Source: Pelagibacteraceae bacterium AG-325-C03
GTDB lineage: Bacteria; Pseudomonadota; Alphaproteobacteria; Pelagibacterales; Pelagibacteraceae
DNA: 64,000 bases
Direction of reading: 5' to 3'
Assembly (NCBI GenBank): GCA_003283025.1
Contig: QBYC01000002.1
Span: 1 to 64,000, forward strand
Shown here: positions 33,337 to 42,931 of the stretch, piece by piece
Position numbering within the stretch: position 1 is the first letter of the stretch
Layout of the letters: the number at the start of each line of letters is the position of its first letter
Notes under the pieces: model-generated
Seen by the model: only the letters and a program-made list of their open reading frames with translations
Databases searched by the model: none
Told to the model about the DNA's origin: nothing
Position numbers and translations under genes: made by a program

Positions 33337-33901
33337 TTTTCTTTTTTAATTTTGCAAATGCTAAAAATCTATGGTCCATTTTAATTTTTTTGTTCTTTTT
33401 CATTTGACCAAATGTAAAACTATTTTTTAATGGAATGAAAATTGGATCATATCCAAAACCATTTTTTCCTAATATTTTATAAGATATCTTACCTTTTAGC
33501 TTCGCTTCCACCGAGGTTATTTTTCCATTTTTGTTTTTATATGAGAGACTAGAAACAAACACAGCATTTCTATTTTTTTTGGTTTTCATTTGTTTTAGGA
33601 TAATCTGCATTGCTTTATGAAAACTTCCATATTTTTTTGCTAATCTGGCTGAGTATATTCCTGGTCTGTTATTCAGTGCTTCTATACACAAACCTGAGTC
33701 ATCAGATATCACAGCATAGTCAACAAACTTTGAAAAGAATTTAACTTTGAGTCTAGAGTTGGAAATAAATGTTTTTCCTGTCTCTTTTGGGCTTTTGATT
33801 TTAAGTGAAATAGGTGAGAGTTTTTTATATTTTTTTGATATTAAATGTGCAATTTCTTTAAATTTTCCCCTATTATGTGTGCCAATTAGAATTTTTTTCA
33901 T
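33323..33901 (-). CDS. rdgB: XTP/dITP diphosphatase
   Basis: IGTHNRGKFKEI, SDDSGLCIEALNNRPGIYSAR, GFGYDPIFIP. Confidence 0.95.
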   Translation of the reverse strand: MKKILIGTHNRGKFKEIAHLISKKYKKLSPISLKIKSPKETGKTFISNSRLKVKFFSKFVDYAVISDDSGLCIEALNNRPGIYSARLAKKYGSFHKAMQIILKQMKTKKNRNAVFVSSLSYKNKNGKITSVEAKLKGKISYKILGKNGFGYDPIFIPLKNSFTFGQMKKNKKIKMDHRFLAFAKLKKKIKIL

Positions 33902-33946
33902 ATCTAGTCTAGTAATTTAATAAGTACTAACTATATAGCAAGTTAA

Positions 33947-34552
33947 ATGAGCGAAGAAAACAAAGAAGAAAATGTTAAAAAAAAAGACCAAGAGATAACG
34001 AAACCTCTTGAAAAAAAATCTGAGGCCTCGACTGAAGAATTAAAAGAAATAACAGTTGAAGAAAAATTAGAGAAAACTGAAGAAAAATTATTAAGATCTC
34101 TTGCTGAAATAGAAAATCAAAGAAGAAGATTTGAAAAAGAAATAAAAGATGCGTTCGAGTTCGGTTCGTTTAATTTTGCCAAAGAAAGTTTAGCTATTTT
34201 AGATAATTTACAGCGAGCAAAAGAGGCAATTAAAAATGATGAAAAACTTAAGGAAAATAAAGATTTAAATAGATTTTTAGACAACATAACAATTCTTGAA
34301 AAAGATCTAATTTCTATATTCGAGAAGAATAGAATTAAGAAAATTGAAGCTAAAGATAAAAAATTTGATCCTAACTTTCACCAGGCTATGTCAGAAATAA
34401 ATGACGATAAGAGAGAGCCAGGTACCATTCTTCTTGAAATTCAATCAGGTTATATGCTTGGTGATAGATTGCTTAGGCCGTCACTAGTGAGTGTTTCAAA
34501 GAAAAAAACCAGTAAAGATCAAGAAAATATAGATAAAAATGAGCAAAAATAA
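33947..34552 (+). CDS. grpE: Nucleotide exchange factor GrpE
   Basis: Coiled-coil N-term, LAEIENQRRRFEKE, HQAMSE...GYMLGDRLLRPSLVSV. Confidence 0.95.
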   Translation: MSEENKEENVKKKDQEITKPLEKKSEASTEELKEITVEEKLEKTEEKLLRSLAEIENQRRRFEKEIKDAFEFGSFNFAKESLAILDNLQRAKEAIKNDEKLKENKDLNRFLDNITILEKDLISIFEKNRIKKIEAKDKKFDPNFHQAMSEINDDKREPGTILLEIQSGYMLGDRLLRPSLVSVSKKKTSKDQENIDKNEQK

Positions 34553-34553
34553 C

Positions 34554-34581
34554 CTTGTAGATAGAAAAAAAACACCCATAT
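34554..34581 (+). promoter_or_regulatory. Candidate RpoH (sigma32)-type promoter for dnaK
   Basis: CTTGTAG - 14 nt - CCCATAT, 17 nt upstream of the dnaK ATG. Confidence 0.6.
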
Positions 34582-34598
34582 AAATAGGGAAACAATTT

Positions 34599-36527
34599 AT
34601 GAGCAAAGTAATAGGAATAGATTTAGGTACAACAAATTCATGCGTAGCCATTATGGATGGTTCGCAAGCCAAAGTATTAGAAAATACAGAAGGAGCAAGA
34701 ACTACTCCATCAGTCGTTGCTTTTTTGGAAAATGAGGAAAAACTTGTTGGGCAACCAGCAAAAAGACAGGCTGTAACTAATGCAGGGGATACAATATTTG
34801 CAGCTAAGAGACTTATAGGAAGAAAATTTGATGGTCCTTCTGTACAAAAAGATATTTCCAAGGTTCCTTACAAAATTGTGAAGTCAGATAACGGTGATGC
34901 TTGGCTGGAGGGAAAAGGGAAAAAATATTCGCCGGCTCAAATTTCAGCTTTCGTTTTACAAAAAATGAAAGAAACAGCTGAAAAATATCTAGGTCAAGCT
35001 GTAACAAAAGCTGTAATTACAGTTCCTGCATATTTTAACGACTCGCAAAGACAAGCAACTAAAGATGCAGGAAAAATTGCTGGATTAGATGTCCTAAGAA
35101 TAATCAATGAACCAACAGCAGCTTCGCTAGCATATGGTTTAGATAAAAAAGGTGGAAAGAAAATTGCAGTTTATGACTTAGGTGGAGGAACTTTTGATGT
35201 TTCAATTTTAGAAATTGGAGATGGGGTTTTTGAAGTAAAATCCACAAATGGAGATACATTCTTAGGTGGTGAAGATTTTGACGATACAATTGTTGAATAT
35301 CTTGCAAGTGAATTTAAAAAAGATAATAGCATAGATTTAAAAACTGATAAGCTCGCTCTTCAACGATTAAAGGAGGCAGCTGAAAAAGCTAAAATTGAAC
35401 TTTCATCTGCAGCACAAACTGAAATAAATTTACCATTCATAACAGCTGACAAAACTGGTCCTAAACATTTAAATTTGAAATTCACAAGAGCAAAGTTAGA
35501 AGCTTTAGTTCAAGAATTGGTTGATAGAACTCTTGAGCCTTGCAAAACAGCTTTAAAAGACTCGGGTTTTTCTGCAGCGGAAATAAACGAGATAGTTCTT
35601 GTAGGTGGAATGACAAGAATGCCTAAAATTGTTGAGACTGTTAAAAACTTTTTTGGAAAAGAACCGAACAAAAGCGTTAATCCTGATGAGGTCGTAGCTA
35701 TGGGCGCAGCTATACAAGGTGGAGTTCTACAAGGCGACGTAAAAGACGTATTACTTTTAGATGTAACACCTCTTTCGTTAGGAATTGAAACTTTAGGCGG
35801 TGTGTCTACAAAATTAATTGAAAAAAATACCACTATACCAACTAAGAAAAGCCAGGTTTTCTCTACTGCAGAAGATAATCAACCTGCAGTTTCAATAAGG
35901 GTTTTACAAGGTGAAAGAGAGATGGCAGCAGACAATAAGATTTTAGGAAATTTTGAGTTAATAGGTATTCCTCCAGCTGCTAGAGGAACTCCTCAAATCG
36001 AAGTAACATTTGATATCGATGCTAATGGTATTGTAAATGTTTCTGCTAAAGATAAAGGAACTGGTAAAGAACAAAAGATTCAAATTCAAGCTTCTGGTGG
36101 ATTATCTGAGGAAGAAATAAATAAAATGGTAAAAGATGCTGAGGCAAATAAAGAAGCTGATAAAAAGAAAAGAGATTCTGTAGATTCTAGAAATCAAGCA
36201 GATAGTCTCATTTTCTCTACAGAAAAAAGTTTAAAAGAACATGGAGATAAAATTTCAGCAGATGAAAAGAAAGCCATCGAAGACGGCATCTCAGATCTTA
36301 AAAAATCTTTACAAGGTACTGATTCTGAGGACATAAAGAAAAAAACACAAACCTTAATACAAGTTTCAATGAAATTAGGTGAAGCAGTTTATAAAAGCCA
36401 ACAAAAACCTGGAGCGGGTAAATCTGAAGATCCAAAAGACGCAAAACCTAATGCAAAAGATAATGTAGTTGATGCTGATTTTGAAGACGTAAAAGAAAAA
36501 GAAGAAGATAAAGAAAAAAGCGCCTAA
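34599..36527 (+). CDS. dnaK: Chaperone DnaK
   Basis: [31 protein letters not shown]. Confidence 0.99.
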   Translation: MSKVIGIDLGTTNSCVAIMDGSQAKVLENTEGARTTPSVVAFLENEEKLVGQPAKRQAVTNAGDTIFAAKRLIGRKFDGPSVQKDISKVPYKIVKSDNGDAWLEGKGKKYSPAQISAFVLQKMKETAEKYLGQAVTKAVITVPAYFNDSQRQATKDAGKIAGLDVLRIINEPTAASLAYGLDKKGGKKIAVYDLGGGTFDVSILEIGDGVFEVKSTNGDTFLGGEDFDDTIVEYLASEFKKDNSIDLKTDKLALQRLKEAAEKAKIELSSAAQTEINLPFITADKTGPKHLNLKFTRAKLEALVQELVDRTLEPCKTALKDSGFSAAEINEIVLVGGMTRMPKIVETVKNFFGKEPNKSVNPDEVVAMGAAIQGGVLQGDVKDVLLLDVTPLSLGIETLGGVSTKLIEKNTTIPTKKSQVFSTAEDNQPAVSIRVLQGEREMAADNKILGNFELIGIPPAARGTPQIEVTFDIDANGIVNVSAKDKGTGKEQKIQIQASGGLSEEEINKMVKDAEANKEADKKKRDSVDSRNQADSLIFSTEKSLKEHGDKISADEKKAIEDGISDLKKSLQGTDSEDIKKKTQTLIQVSMKLGEAVYKSQQKPGAGKSEDPKDAKPNAKDNVVDADFEDVKEKEEDKEKSA

Positions 36528-36547
36528 GAAAATAAAGGAGACGTCCC

Positions 36548-37669
36548 GTGGCTAAAAGAGATTGTTATGATGTCTTAGGTGTAACAAAGTCTGCATCAAA
36601 AGACGATATAAAAAAAGCTTATAGAAAGCTCGCACTTAAATATCATCCAGATAAAACTAAGGGCGATAAATCTTCCGAAGAAAAATTCAAAGAGGCAAGT
36701 GAAGCTTATCATATTCTTTCAGATGAAAAGAGAAAAACTAACTACGATCAATTCGGTCACGCTGCTTTTGAAGGAGGTGGTGGAGGAAATCAAGGTTTTG
36801 GAGGATTTGATACGTCATCCTTTTCAGATATTTTTGAGGACTTTTTCAGTGATTTTGGTGGTGGTACATCCACTAGAAGAACGAGTAATAGAGGCAATGA
36901 TCTGAGATATGATGTAAATATTAATTTAGAGGAAGCTTATAAAGGTGTTCAAAAAAATGTTAAGTATACAACTTACAAGTCATGTTCCTCTTGCACTGGT
37001 AGCGGCGCTGCACAAGGTTCAAAACCTGTAAGATGCGACTATTGTTCCGGAAGAGGAAAAGTAAGAAGTAACCAAGGATTTTTTACAGTTCAACAAACTT
37101 GCCCTCAATGTAGCGGATACGGAGAAATGATTAATACTCCGTGCGGTAAATGTAGCGGAAATGGTAAAGTACAATCTAATGAAAATGTAACTGTCAAAAT
37201 TCCTAAAGGCGTTGATGATGGAACTAGAATTAGAGTATCTGGTAAAGGTGAAGCAGGATCTAAGGGTGGTACAAATGGGGATTTATATTTATTTATATCT
37301 ATAGACAATCACGATATTTTTAAAAGATCTGAAGAGAACTTATACTACGAGATTCCAATTTCATTTACTGACGCCGCTCTTGGAACTACAGTAGAAGTTC
37401 CATCAATTGACTCAGGTAAATCAAAAATAAAAATTCCTGCCGGTACACAACACGGCAAACAATTCAGACTTAGGGGAAAAGGAATGCCATTCTTAAGAAG
37501 AAATACATTTGGAGATTTGTATATCAGAATAAATACTCAGGTGCCTAGTTCATTAACCAAAAAACAAAAAGAAATTCTTGAAGAATTTAATAAAATTGAA
37601 AGGAATAAGCCTGACCCAGTTATCAAAAACTTTTTTGAAAAAGCTAAGAAATTTTGGCATAATTCATAA
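36548..37669 (+). CDS. dnaJ: Chaperone DnaJ (GTG start)
   Basis: [29 protein letters not shown]; four CxxCxGxG-type zinc repeats. Confidence 0.98.
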   Translation: MAKRDCYDVLGVTKSASKDDIKKAYRKLALKYHPDKTKGDKSSEEKFKEASEAYHILSDEKRKTNYDQFGHAAFEGGGGGNQGFGGFDTSSFSDIFEDFFSDFGGGTSTRRTSNRGNDLRYDVNINLEEAYKGVQKNVKYTTYKSCSSCTGSGAAQGSKPVRCDYCSGRGKVRSNQGFFTVQQTCPQCSGYGEMINTPCGKCSGNGKVQSNENVTVKIPKGVDDGTRIRVSGKGEAGSKGGTNGDLYLFISIDNHDIFKRSEENLYYEIPISFTDAALGTTVEVPSIDSGKSKIKIPAGTQHGKQFRLRGKGMPFLRRNTFGDLYIRINTQVPSSLTKKQKEILEEFNKIERNKPDPVIKNFFEKAKKFWHNS

Positions 37670-37674
37670 ATTAA

Positions 37675-37845
37675 ATGAGCACTGATCAAATTATGTCTGC
37701 AATTTTTTTAATTGCAGTATTAATTTTAATTTTACCTAATTTTCTATCTACAAATTATAAGCTGAAAGAATTTTTAAAAAATTTATCTATTTGGGCTATA
37801 ATTACATTAGCTATTGTTGTAATCCTTTATTTTACAAATTTATGA
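37675..37845 (+). CDS. 56-aa small membrane protein (not in ORF track)
   Basis: MSTDQIMSAIFLIAVLILILPNFLSTNYKLKEFLKNLSIWAIITLAIVVILYFTNL*; two hydrophobic segments; overlaps dapB start as ATGA. Confidence 0.75.
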   Translation: MSTDQIMSAIFLIAVLILILPNFLSTNYKLKEFLKNLSIWAIITLAIVVILYFTNL

Positions 37846-38615
37846 AAAAAATAAATTTATCTATATCAGGATGTATGGGAAGAATGGGTAAGCAACTAAT
37901 CAAATCTTTAAAAAATAATAAAAATTTTAAATTAGTTTCTTTAACCGAAAATACAATAATCAATAAGAAAATTTTAGGTATTAAACCATCAATAAATACC
38001 TTTGATGCATTTAAAAAATCTAATGTGATAATAGATTTTACTGTCCCTAAGTGTACATTAGAAATACTTAAAATTGCGGCAAAGTTAAAAAAAAGAGTTG
38101 TTATTGGAACAACTGGTTTTTCTGAAAGGGAGGAAAATTTAATAAAGAATTTTTCAAAGAAAATTCCGATAATTAAAGCAGGTAATATGAGTTTAGGAGT
38201 AAATTTACTTATATATTTAACTGAAATTACTTCTAAAGCCCTTGGAAGTAATTTTTTAAGTAAAGTATACGAAGTTCACCATAAAAATAAAATTGACTTT
38301 CCATCTGGCACAGCTTTAATGCTAGGTAAAGGTATAGCAGATGCAAAAGGTAAAAATTTCTTCAATTTAATTGGAAAAAAATATTTAAATAAAAAATCAT
38401 TTCCTTACTCAAAAAAAATTAATTTTAATTCTATTAGAAAAGGCGAAGTGATTGGTGAGCATGAAGTAACGTTTTCAAGTGGAAAAGAAATAATAAAACT
38501 CAATCATGAATCTTTTGACAGAGCTTTATATTCTGAGGGTGCTCTAACTGCAGCTACTTGGTTAATGTCAAAAAAACCAGGTCTGTACTCTATGAGAGAC
38601 CTTCTTAACTTCTAG
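37842..38615 (+). CDS. dapB: 4-hydroxy-tetrahydrodipicolinate reductase
   Basis: SGCMGRMGKQLI, GTTGFS, EVHHKNKIDFPSGTA; ORF-track start 37791 lies inside the upstream small ORF. Confidence 0.95.
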   Translation: MKKINLSISGCMGRMGKQLIKSLKNNKNFKLVSLTENTIINKKILGIKPSINTFDAFKKSNVIIDFTVPKCTLEILKIAAKLKKRVVIGTTGFSEREENLIKNFSKKIPIIKAGNMSLGVNLLIYLTEITSKALGSNFLSKVYEVHHKNKIDFPSGTALMLGKGIADAKGKNFFNLIGKKYLNKKSFPYSKKINFNSIRKGEVIGEHEVTFSSGKEIIKLNHESFDRALYSEGALTAATWLMSKKPGLYSMRDLLNF

Positions 38616-39268
38616 TGAACAATAAAGAAAAAACTAAAAATATTCTTAGGATATTAAATAAAATTTATCCTAATGTTCCTATACCACTTAATTACAAAAA
38701 TACTTTTACCCTTTTAATTTCTGTATTACTTTCAGCACAATGTACAGATGTAAATGTTAATAATGTTACAAAAGATATCTACCCAAAATATAATAAACCA
38801 GCTCATTTTGTAAAAATTGGAAGAAGAAAAATTGAGCGATTAATAAAAAGAATAGGAATATTCAGAGTTAAAGCTAAAAGTATTTTTTATTTATCGAAAA
38901 CTTTAGTTGAAAAGTATAAAGGCAAAGTACCAAAAACCTACGAAGAATTAGAGCAATTGCCTGGCGTAGGTCATAAGACTGCTAGTGTTGTTATGTCTCA
39001 AGGTTTTGGTTTTCCTGCTTTTCCAGTAGACACTCATATTCATAGATTGGCTCAAAGGTGGGGGTTAACAAATGGTAAAAATGTTGTGCAAACTGAGAAA
39101 GATTTAAAAGCAGTCTTTCCAAAAAAATATTGGAACAGACTTCATCTTCAAATAATTTGGTATGGCAGGGAGTATTGTAAGGCTAGAGATTGTTATGGAA
39201 TAACTTGTAAAATTTGTAAAAGCTGTTATCCCAATAGAAAAAAACCTATTAAAACAAAAAAAGCGTAA
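38615..39268 (+). CDS. nth: Endonuclease III (GTG start)
   Basis: LLSAQCTDVNVN, LPGVGHKTASVV, VDTHIHRLAQR; C-terminal 4Fe-4S cysteines. Confidence 0.96.
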   Translation: MNNKEKTKNILRILNKIYPNVPIPLNYKNTFTLLISVLLSAQCTDVNVNNVTKDIYPKYNKPAHFVKIGRRKIERLIKRIGIFRVKAKSIFYLSKTLVEKYKGKVPKTYEELEQLPGVGHKTASVVMSQGFGFPAFPVDTHIHRLAQRWGLTNGKNVVQTEKDLKAVFPKKYWNRLHLQIIWYGREYCKARDCYGITCKICKSCYPNRKKPIKTKKA

Positions 39269-40198
39269 ATGAAAATTTTAGGGATCGGCAACGCTATCGT
39301 TGATGTAATTTGTAAAGTTGAAGAAAATTTTATCACTCAAAATAAATTAACAAAAAGTACGATGAAGCTTGTAGATGAGACTGAATTTAAAAAAATATTA
39401 TCTAATCTTAAAGTTGAGGAAACTGTTTCAGGTGGTTCAGTAGCAAACTCAATAGTAGGTCTCGCGCAACTTGGAAATAAAGTTGGCTTTATAGGAAAAG
39501 TGAGTGATGATAATTTAGGTAATAAGTATGAGGAAGGTTTGAAAAAAGAGAAAGTGCAATTTTTTTACTCCAAGAAGAAAGAAGAAATTCCAACAGGAAC
39601 TTGTTTAATATTAGTTACACCTGACTCTGAGAGAACCATGGTAACTTTTCTTGGTACTGCAGGTAAAATTAATGAAAATGATATTGATAAGAATGCAGTG
39701 AAGAACAGTGAAATCTTATTTTTAGAAGGCTATCTTTGGGACGAAGGTGAGCCAAAGAAAGCATTTGAAAAAGCTATAAATAATGCAAATAAAGTTGCTA
39801 TGTCATTATCAGATTTATTCTGTGTAGAAAGACATAAACCAAATTTTCTAGAATTAGTTAAAAATAAATTAGATATCACGTTTGCAAATGAGCAGGAAAT
39901 AATGTCGTTAATTGATGTCAAAAAATTCGATGATGTTATTAGTTTTGCTAAAGAAACATGCAAATTAATTGTTGTTACACGTGGAGAAAAAGGTGCAATC
40001 GCAATTAATAAAAATGAAATTGAGGAATGTTCTGCAAAAAAGAATCTTCAAATAAAAGATTTAACAGGTGCAGGAGATTTATTTGCTGGTGGCTATTTGC
40101 ATGGTTTAATTAATAATAAAACTACAAGAGAAAGTTTAGAAACTGCAACAGAAATGTCATCTAAAATAATTCAAATGATTGGCGCTAGAATTAAATGA
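39269..40198 (+). CDS. PfkB-family carbohydrate/adenosine kinase
   Basis: GIGNAIVDVIC, VSGGSVANSIVGLAQLG, DLTGAGDLFAGGYLHGL. Confidence 0.92.
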   Translation: MKILGIGNAIVDVICKVEENFITQNKLTKSTMKLVDETEFKKILSNLKVEETVSGGSVANSIVGLAQLGNKVGFIGKVSDDNLGNKYEEGLKKEKVQFFYSKKKEEIPTGTCLILVTPDSERTMVTFLGTAGKINENDIDKNAVKNSEILFLEGYLWDEGEPKKAFEKAINNANKVAMSLSDLFCVERHKPNFLELVKNKLDITFANEQEIMSLIDVKKFDDVISFAKETCKLIVVTRGEKGAIAINKNEIEECSAKKNLQIKDLTGAGDLFAGGYLHGLINNKTTRESLETATEMSSKIIQMIGARIK

Positions 40199-41103
40199 CC
40201 AAATATATAACAATTTTTTTTTATCTATTTTTTCTTAATTTATCAGCAGAAGAATATTTAAAATTTAATGTTGCTGATAAAAAATTTCCAAATCATTCGG
40301 AAGTTTTAGTAGAAATTTCTTTTCCTAAAAAAATAACAGGAAAATTACCAATAATTATAACTCAACATGGAAGTACGAGAGACGGCAAAAAAATTCAAGA
40401 TGGAGCAACAGATGAATATTCAAAAAGGATTATAAAAGAAGGTACTAAACGGGGATTTGCAGTTGCTGCTATTGATGCTTTCTATAAAAAACCTGTTAAA
40501 GCAAATGAAAAAACACGTTTTCCTGATGCTCTAAATTACGCAAATGAGTTAAGAAAAATATTAATTAAAGATGAAAGGTTTGATAAAGAAAAAGTCTTTT
40601 ACACAGGTTTTAGTTACGGAGCACAGCAGGTATTAAAGACTATTAGCGCTCCTTACAATAATAAAAATCCAAATGCGTGGAAAGCTATAGCTTCAGCTGA
40701 ACCAGGATGTAATTTGTTTCATAGACCAGTTAAGTTTAATTTTCCAGTTTTAATTATAAAAGGAGAAGAAAGTCATTATTATATTGAACCATGTAAAATA
40801 CTTGAAAAAGAATTAATAAAAAAAGGTAACAAAGTAAAACTTATTAATATTCCTAAAGCCAATCACTTTTTCAGTACTAAAGGTCAAATTGGCAAAGATG
40901 GTGTTGCTGTTAATGGATGCCGTTATGATCCAATAGTTAAAATGCCAAATGGAATATTTCGTTTATATAGTGGAGCCGAAATATCAAGAAAAGCAGTTAT
41001 GAAAAAATGTATTACTAACGAAAGTGGTAAAGGTAAAAATAGAAAAAAATTAGATGAAGCAGTTAAAATAGCTATTACTTTTTTTAAAGATAATCTTAAT
41101 TAG
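40195..41103 (+). CDS. Secreted alpha/beta hydrolase (dienelactone hydrolase/PHB depolymerase-like)
   Basis: Signal peptide; VFYTGFSYGAQQVL nucleophile elbow; PKANHFF. Confidence 0.7.
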   Translation: MTKYITIFFYLFFLNLSAEEYLKFNVADKKFPNHSEVLVEISFPKKITGKLPIIITQHGSTRDGKKIQDGATDEYSKRIIKEGTKRGFAVAAIDAFYKKPVKANEKTRFPDALNYANELRKILIKDERFDKEKVFYTGFSYGAQQVLKTISAPYNNKNPNAWKAIASAEPGCNLFHRPVKFNFPVLIIKGEESHYYIEPCKILEKELIKKGNKVKLINIPKANHFFSTKGQIGKDGVAVNGCRYDPIVKMPNGIFRLYSGAEISRKAVMKKCITNESGKGKNRKKLDEAVKIAITFFKDNLN

Positions 41104-41206
41104 TTTTTTTTCTTTTAAAACTTCCTTTTCCTTTCTTTGGTTTTACAACTCTTTTTCTGTATTTGCTGGTAAAAAGGTCTCTAGCTATCTTATTTCTTTT
41201 TTTCAC
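41096..41206 (-). CDS. arfA: 36-aa ArfA-like alternative ribosome-rescue factor candidate (GTG start, not in ORF track)
   Basis: MKKRNKIARDLFTSKYRKRVVKPKKGKGSFKRKKTN; resembles the E. coli ArfA core ([21 protein letters not shown], from memory); start overlaps upstream stop as GTGA. Confidence 0.65.
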   Translation of the reverse strand: MKKRNKIARDLFTSKYRKRVVKPKKGKGSFKRKKTN

Positions 41207-41808
41207 AAGTAATACCCTTTCTTGTTATTAAGAATAAACTTCTGATCCATAAACTTGTCAGTAATCTTTTTTCTTAGTCTATATATATGTGTCTCTACGG
41301 TATGAGTATCAGCATCTGAAGAATAATTCCAAACTAAAGACAAAATAAGATCTTTTGATAATGGCTTCTTACTATTTAGAAATAATTCAAGGAGTTGAAC
41401 TTCTTTTTCTGTAAGAATAATAAAGTCACTTGATTTAGAAAGTTTTTTTTCATTTTTATTAAGTAGGTAGTCTTTAATTACTATGGAAGAGTTTTTATTA
41501 AATTTAATCTTTGCTACAGTATTTTCTATTATAGTGTTAATTTCTTTTAAGGTTGTTGGTAATTCTAGATTAGCATCGAATTTATCTTTTAAATCTTTTT
41601 TTTTTCCTACACATATTTTTATTGAATTTTTGCTATCAATGTAATTTTTTTGATTTATATTTTGTAAAGCATCAATGTGGAATAAAATTGCGATAGGATT
41701 GTCATTTAAGCTATTTTTTAAAAGATTAAACTTTAAATATACTTTTAGTTCATCTAATGTCGAAACAAAAGAGGAAGGGCCAAGGATTTTTACACTTAAT
41801 TTATGCAT
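41203..41808 (-). CDS. OmpR/PhoB-type winged-helix regulator with degenerate receiver-like N-terminus
   Basis: FIILTEKEVQLLELFL...DADTHTVETHIYRLRKKI...ILNNKKGYYL. Confidence 0.85.
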   Translation of the reverse strand: MHKLSVKILGPSSFVSTLDELKVYLKFNLLKNSLNDNPIAILFHIDALQNINQKNYIDSKNSIKICVGKKKDLKDKFDANLELPTTLKEINTIIENTVAKIKFNKNSSIVIKDYLLNKNEKKLSKSSDFIILTEKEVQLLELFLNSKKPLSKDLILSLVWNYSSDADTHTVETHIYRLRKKITDKFMDQKFILNNKKGYYL

Positions 41809-42303
41809 ATTTTGATAAACAAAAAATACCTTACTTTTAACAATTATAAAGCAAAATGCGCGATAGGTAAAAGGGGTATTGGTCTTAAAAAAATAGAAGG
41901 AGACCTAATAACACCTAAAGGTAAATATATAATTAAATATATCTTATATAGAAAGGATAGAATTAAGAAAATTCAATCAAAACTAAAAAAAATCGCAATT
42001 ACAAAAGGTATGGGTTGGTGCGATGATCCAAAATCTAAAGATTATAACAAACTTATAAAATTACCAACAAATTATAATCACGAAAAACTTTATAGAAAGG
42101 AAAATATTTACGATCTAGTTTTAGTTTTAAATTTTAATATGAAACCGATTGTTAAAAAAAAAGGGAGTGCAATATTTATACATATAGCTAAAAAAAACTA
42201 TAAAAAGACTGAGGGGTGTGTTGCAATTAATAAAATAAAATTATTGAAAATTATAAAAAAATTAAAAAATAATACTAAGGTTTTGATCGGGAACCAAAAA
42301 TAG
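41803..42303 (+). CDS. L,D-transpeptidase (YkuD)-like protein
   Basis: KCAIGKRGIGLKKIEGDLITPKGKY ... IFIHIAKKNYKKTEGCVAINK (HIA...GCVAI). Confidence 0.8.
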   Translation: MHILINKKYLTFNNYKAKCAIGKRGIGLKKIEGDLITPKGKYIIKYILYRKDRIKKIQSKLKKIAITKGMGWCDDPKSKDYNKLIKLPTNYNHEKLYRKENIYDLVLVLNFNMKPIVKKKGSAIFIHIAKKNYKKTEGCVAINKIKLLKIIKKLKNNTKVLIGNQK

Positions 42304-42931
42304 AGCTTCCCACTCTTACAAAGTTTGAACCATGTTTAATTGCATCTATATAATCTGCAGACATACCCATGCTTAAATTTTCTAGTAAGAGAGATTTATT
42401 TAATTCATTTAAAGATTTAAAATACTTAATTGCGTTTTGATTTATCGGAGGAATTACCATCAAGCCTAAAACTTTAAGTTTAATTTCATATGAACAATAA
42501 TTGTAAAAAGCATCTAATTCAGAAACAGGTATCCCTGACTTTTGAATTTCGTTACCTAAATTTACCTGAATAAAATAATTTAAATTCTTATTTAAATTCT
42601 TTTCATGTTTAGCTAGTGTGTCGGCTAGTTTTTGATTATCTACAGAATGAATGTAGTCAAATAATTTAACAGCATCTTTTGCTTTATTACTCTGTAATTT
42701 CCCAATCATATGTAGCTTTAAATTTTTATTCTTATTTTTTTCCTCGGACCACTTCGATTGAGCTTCTTGCACTTTATTTTCTCCAAAATGAGCATGTCCA
42801 TGATCTATTAAAGGTTGAATATAGACCAAGGGAAATGATTTGCTTACAGCAATTACGTTAACTAACTTATCTGACTTAAGAGAAGATATTTTCAATTTTA
42901 TCTTTTCTAATCTATCGACTATTGTATCCAT
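42275..42931 (-). CDS. YggS-family PLP homeostasis protein
   Basis: VIAVSKSFPLVYIQPLIDHGHAHFGENKVQEAQ; LSMGMSADYIDAIKHGSNFVRVGSSIFG. Confidence 0.95.
   Translation of the reverse strand: MDTIVDRLEKIKLKISSLKSDKLVNVIAVSKSFPLVYIQPLIDHGHAHFGENKVQEAQSKWSEEKNKNKNLKLHMIGKLQSNKAKDAVKLFDYIHSVDNQKLADTLAKHEKNLNKNLNYFIQVNLGNEIQKSGIPVSELDAFYNYCSYEIKLKVLGLMVIPPINQNAIKYFKSLNELNKSLLLENLSMGMSADYIDAIKHGSNFVRVGSSIFGSRSKP

Noticed and set aside
39975-39990. Other CACGTG hexamers (e.g. near 21424, 39980, 59989) as parS
   Set aside because: Flanks do not extend the palindrome; only 51069-51084 has the TTTCACGTGAAA core
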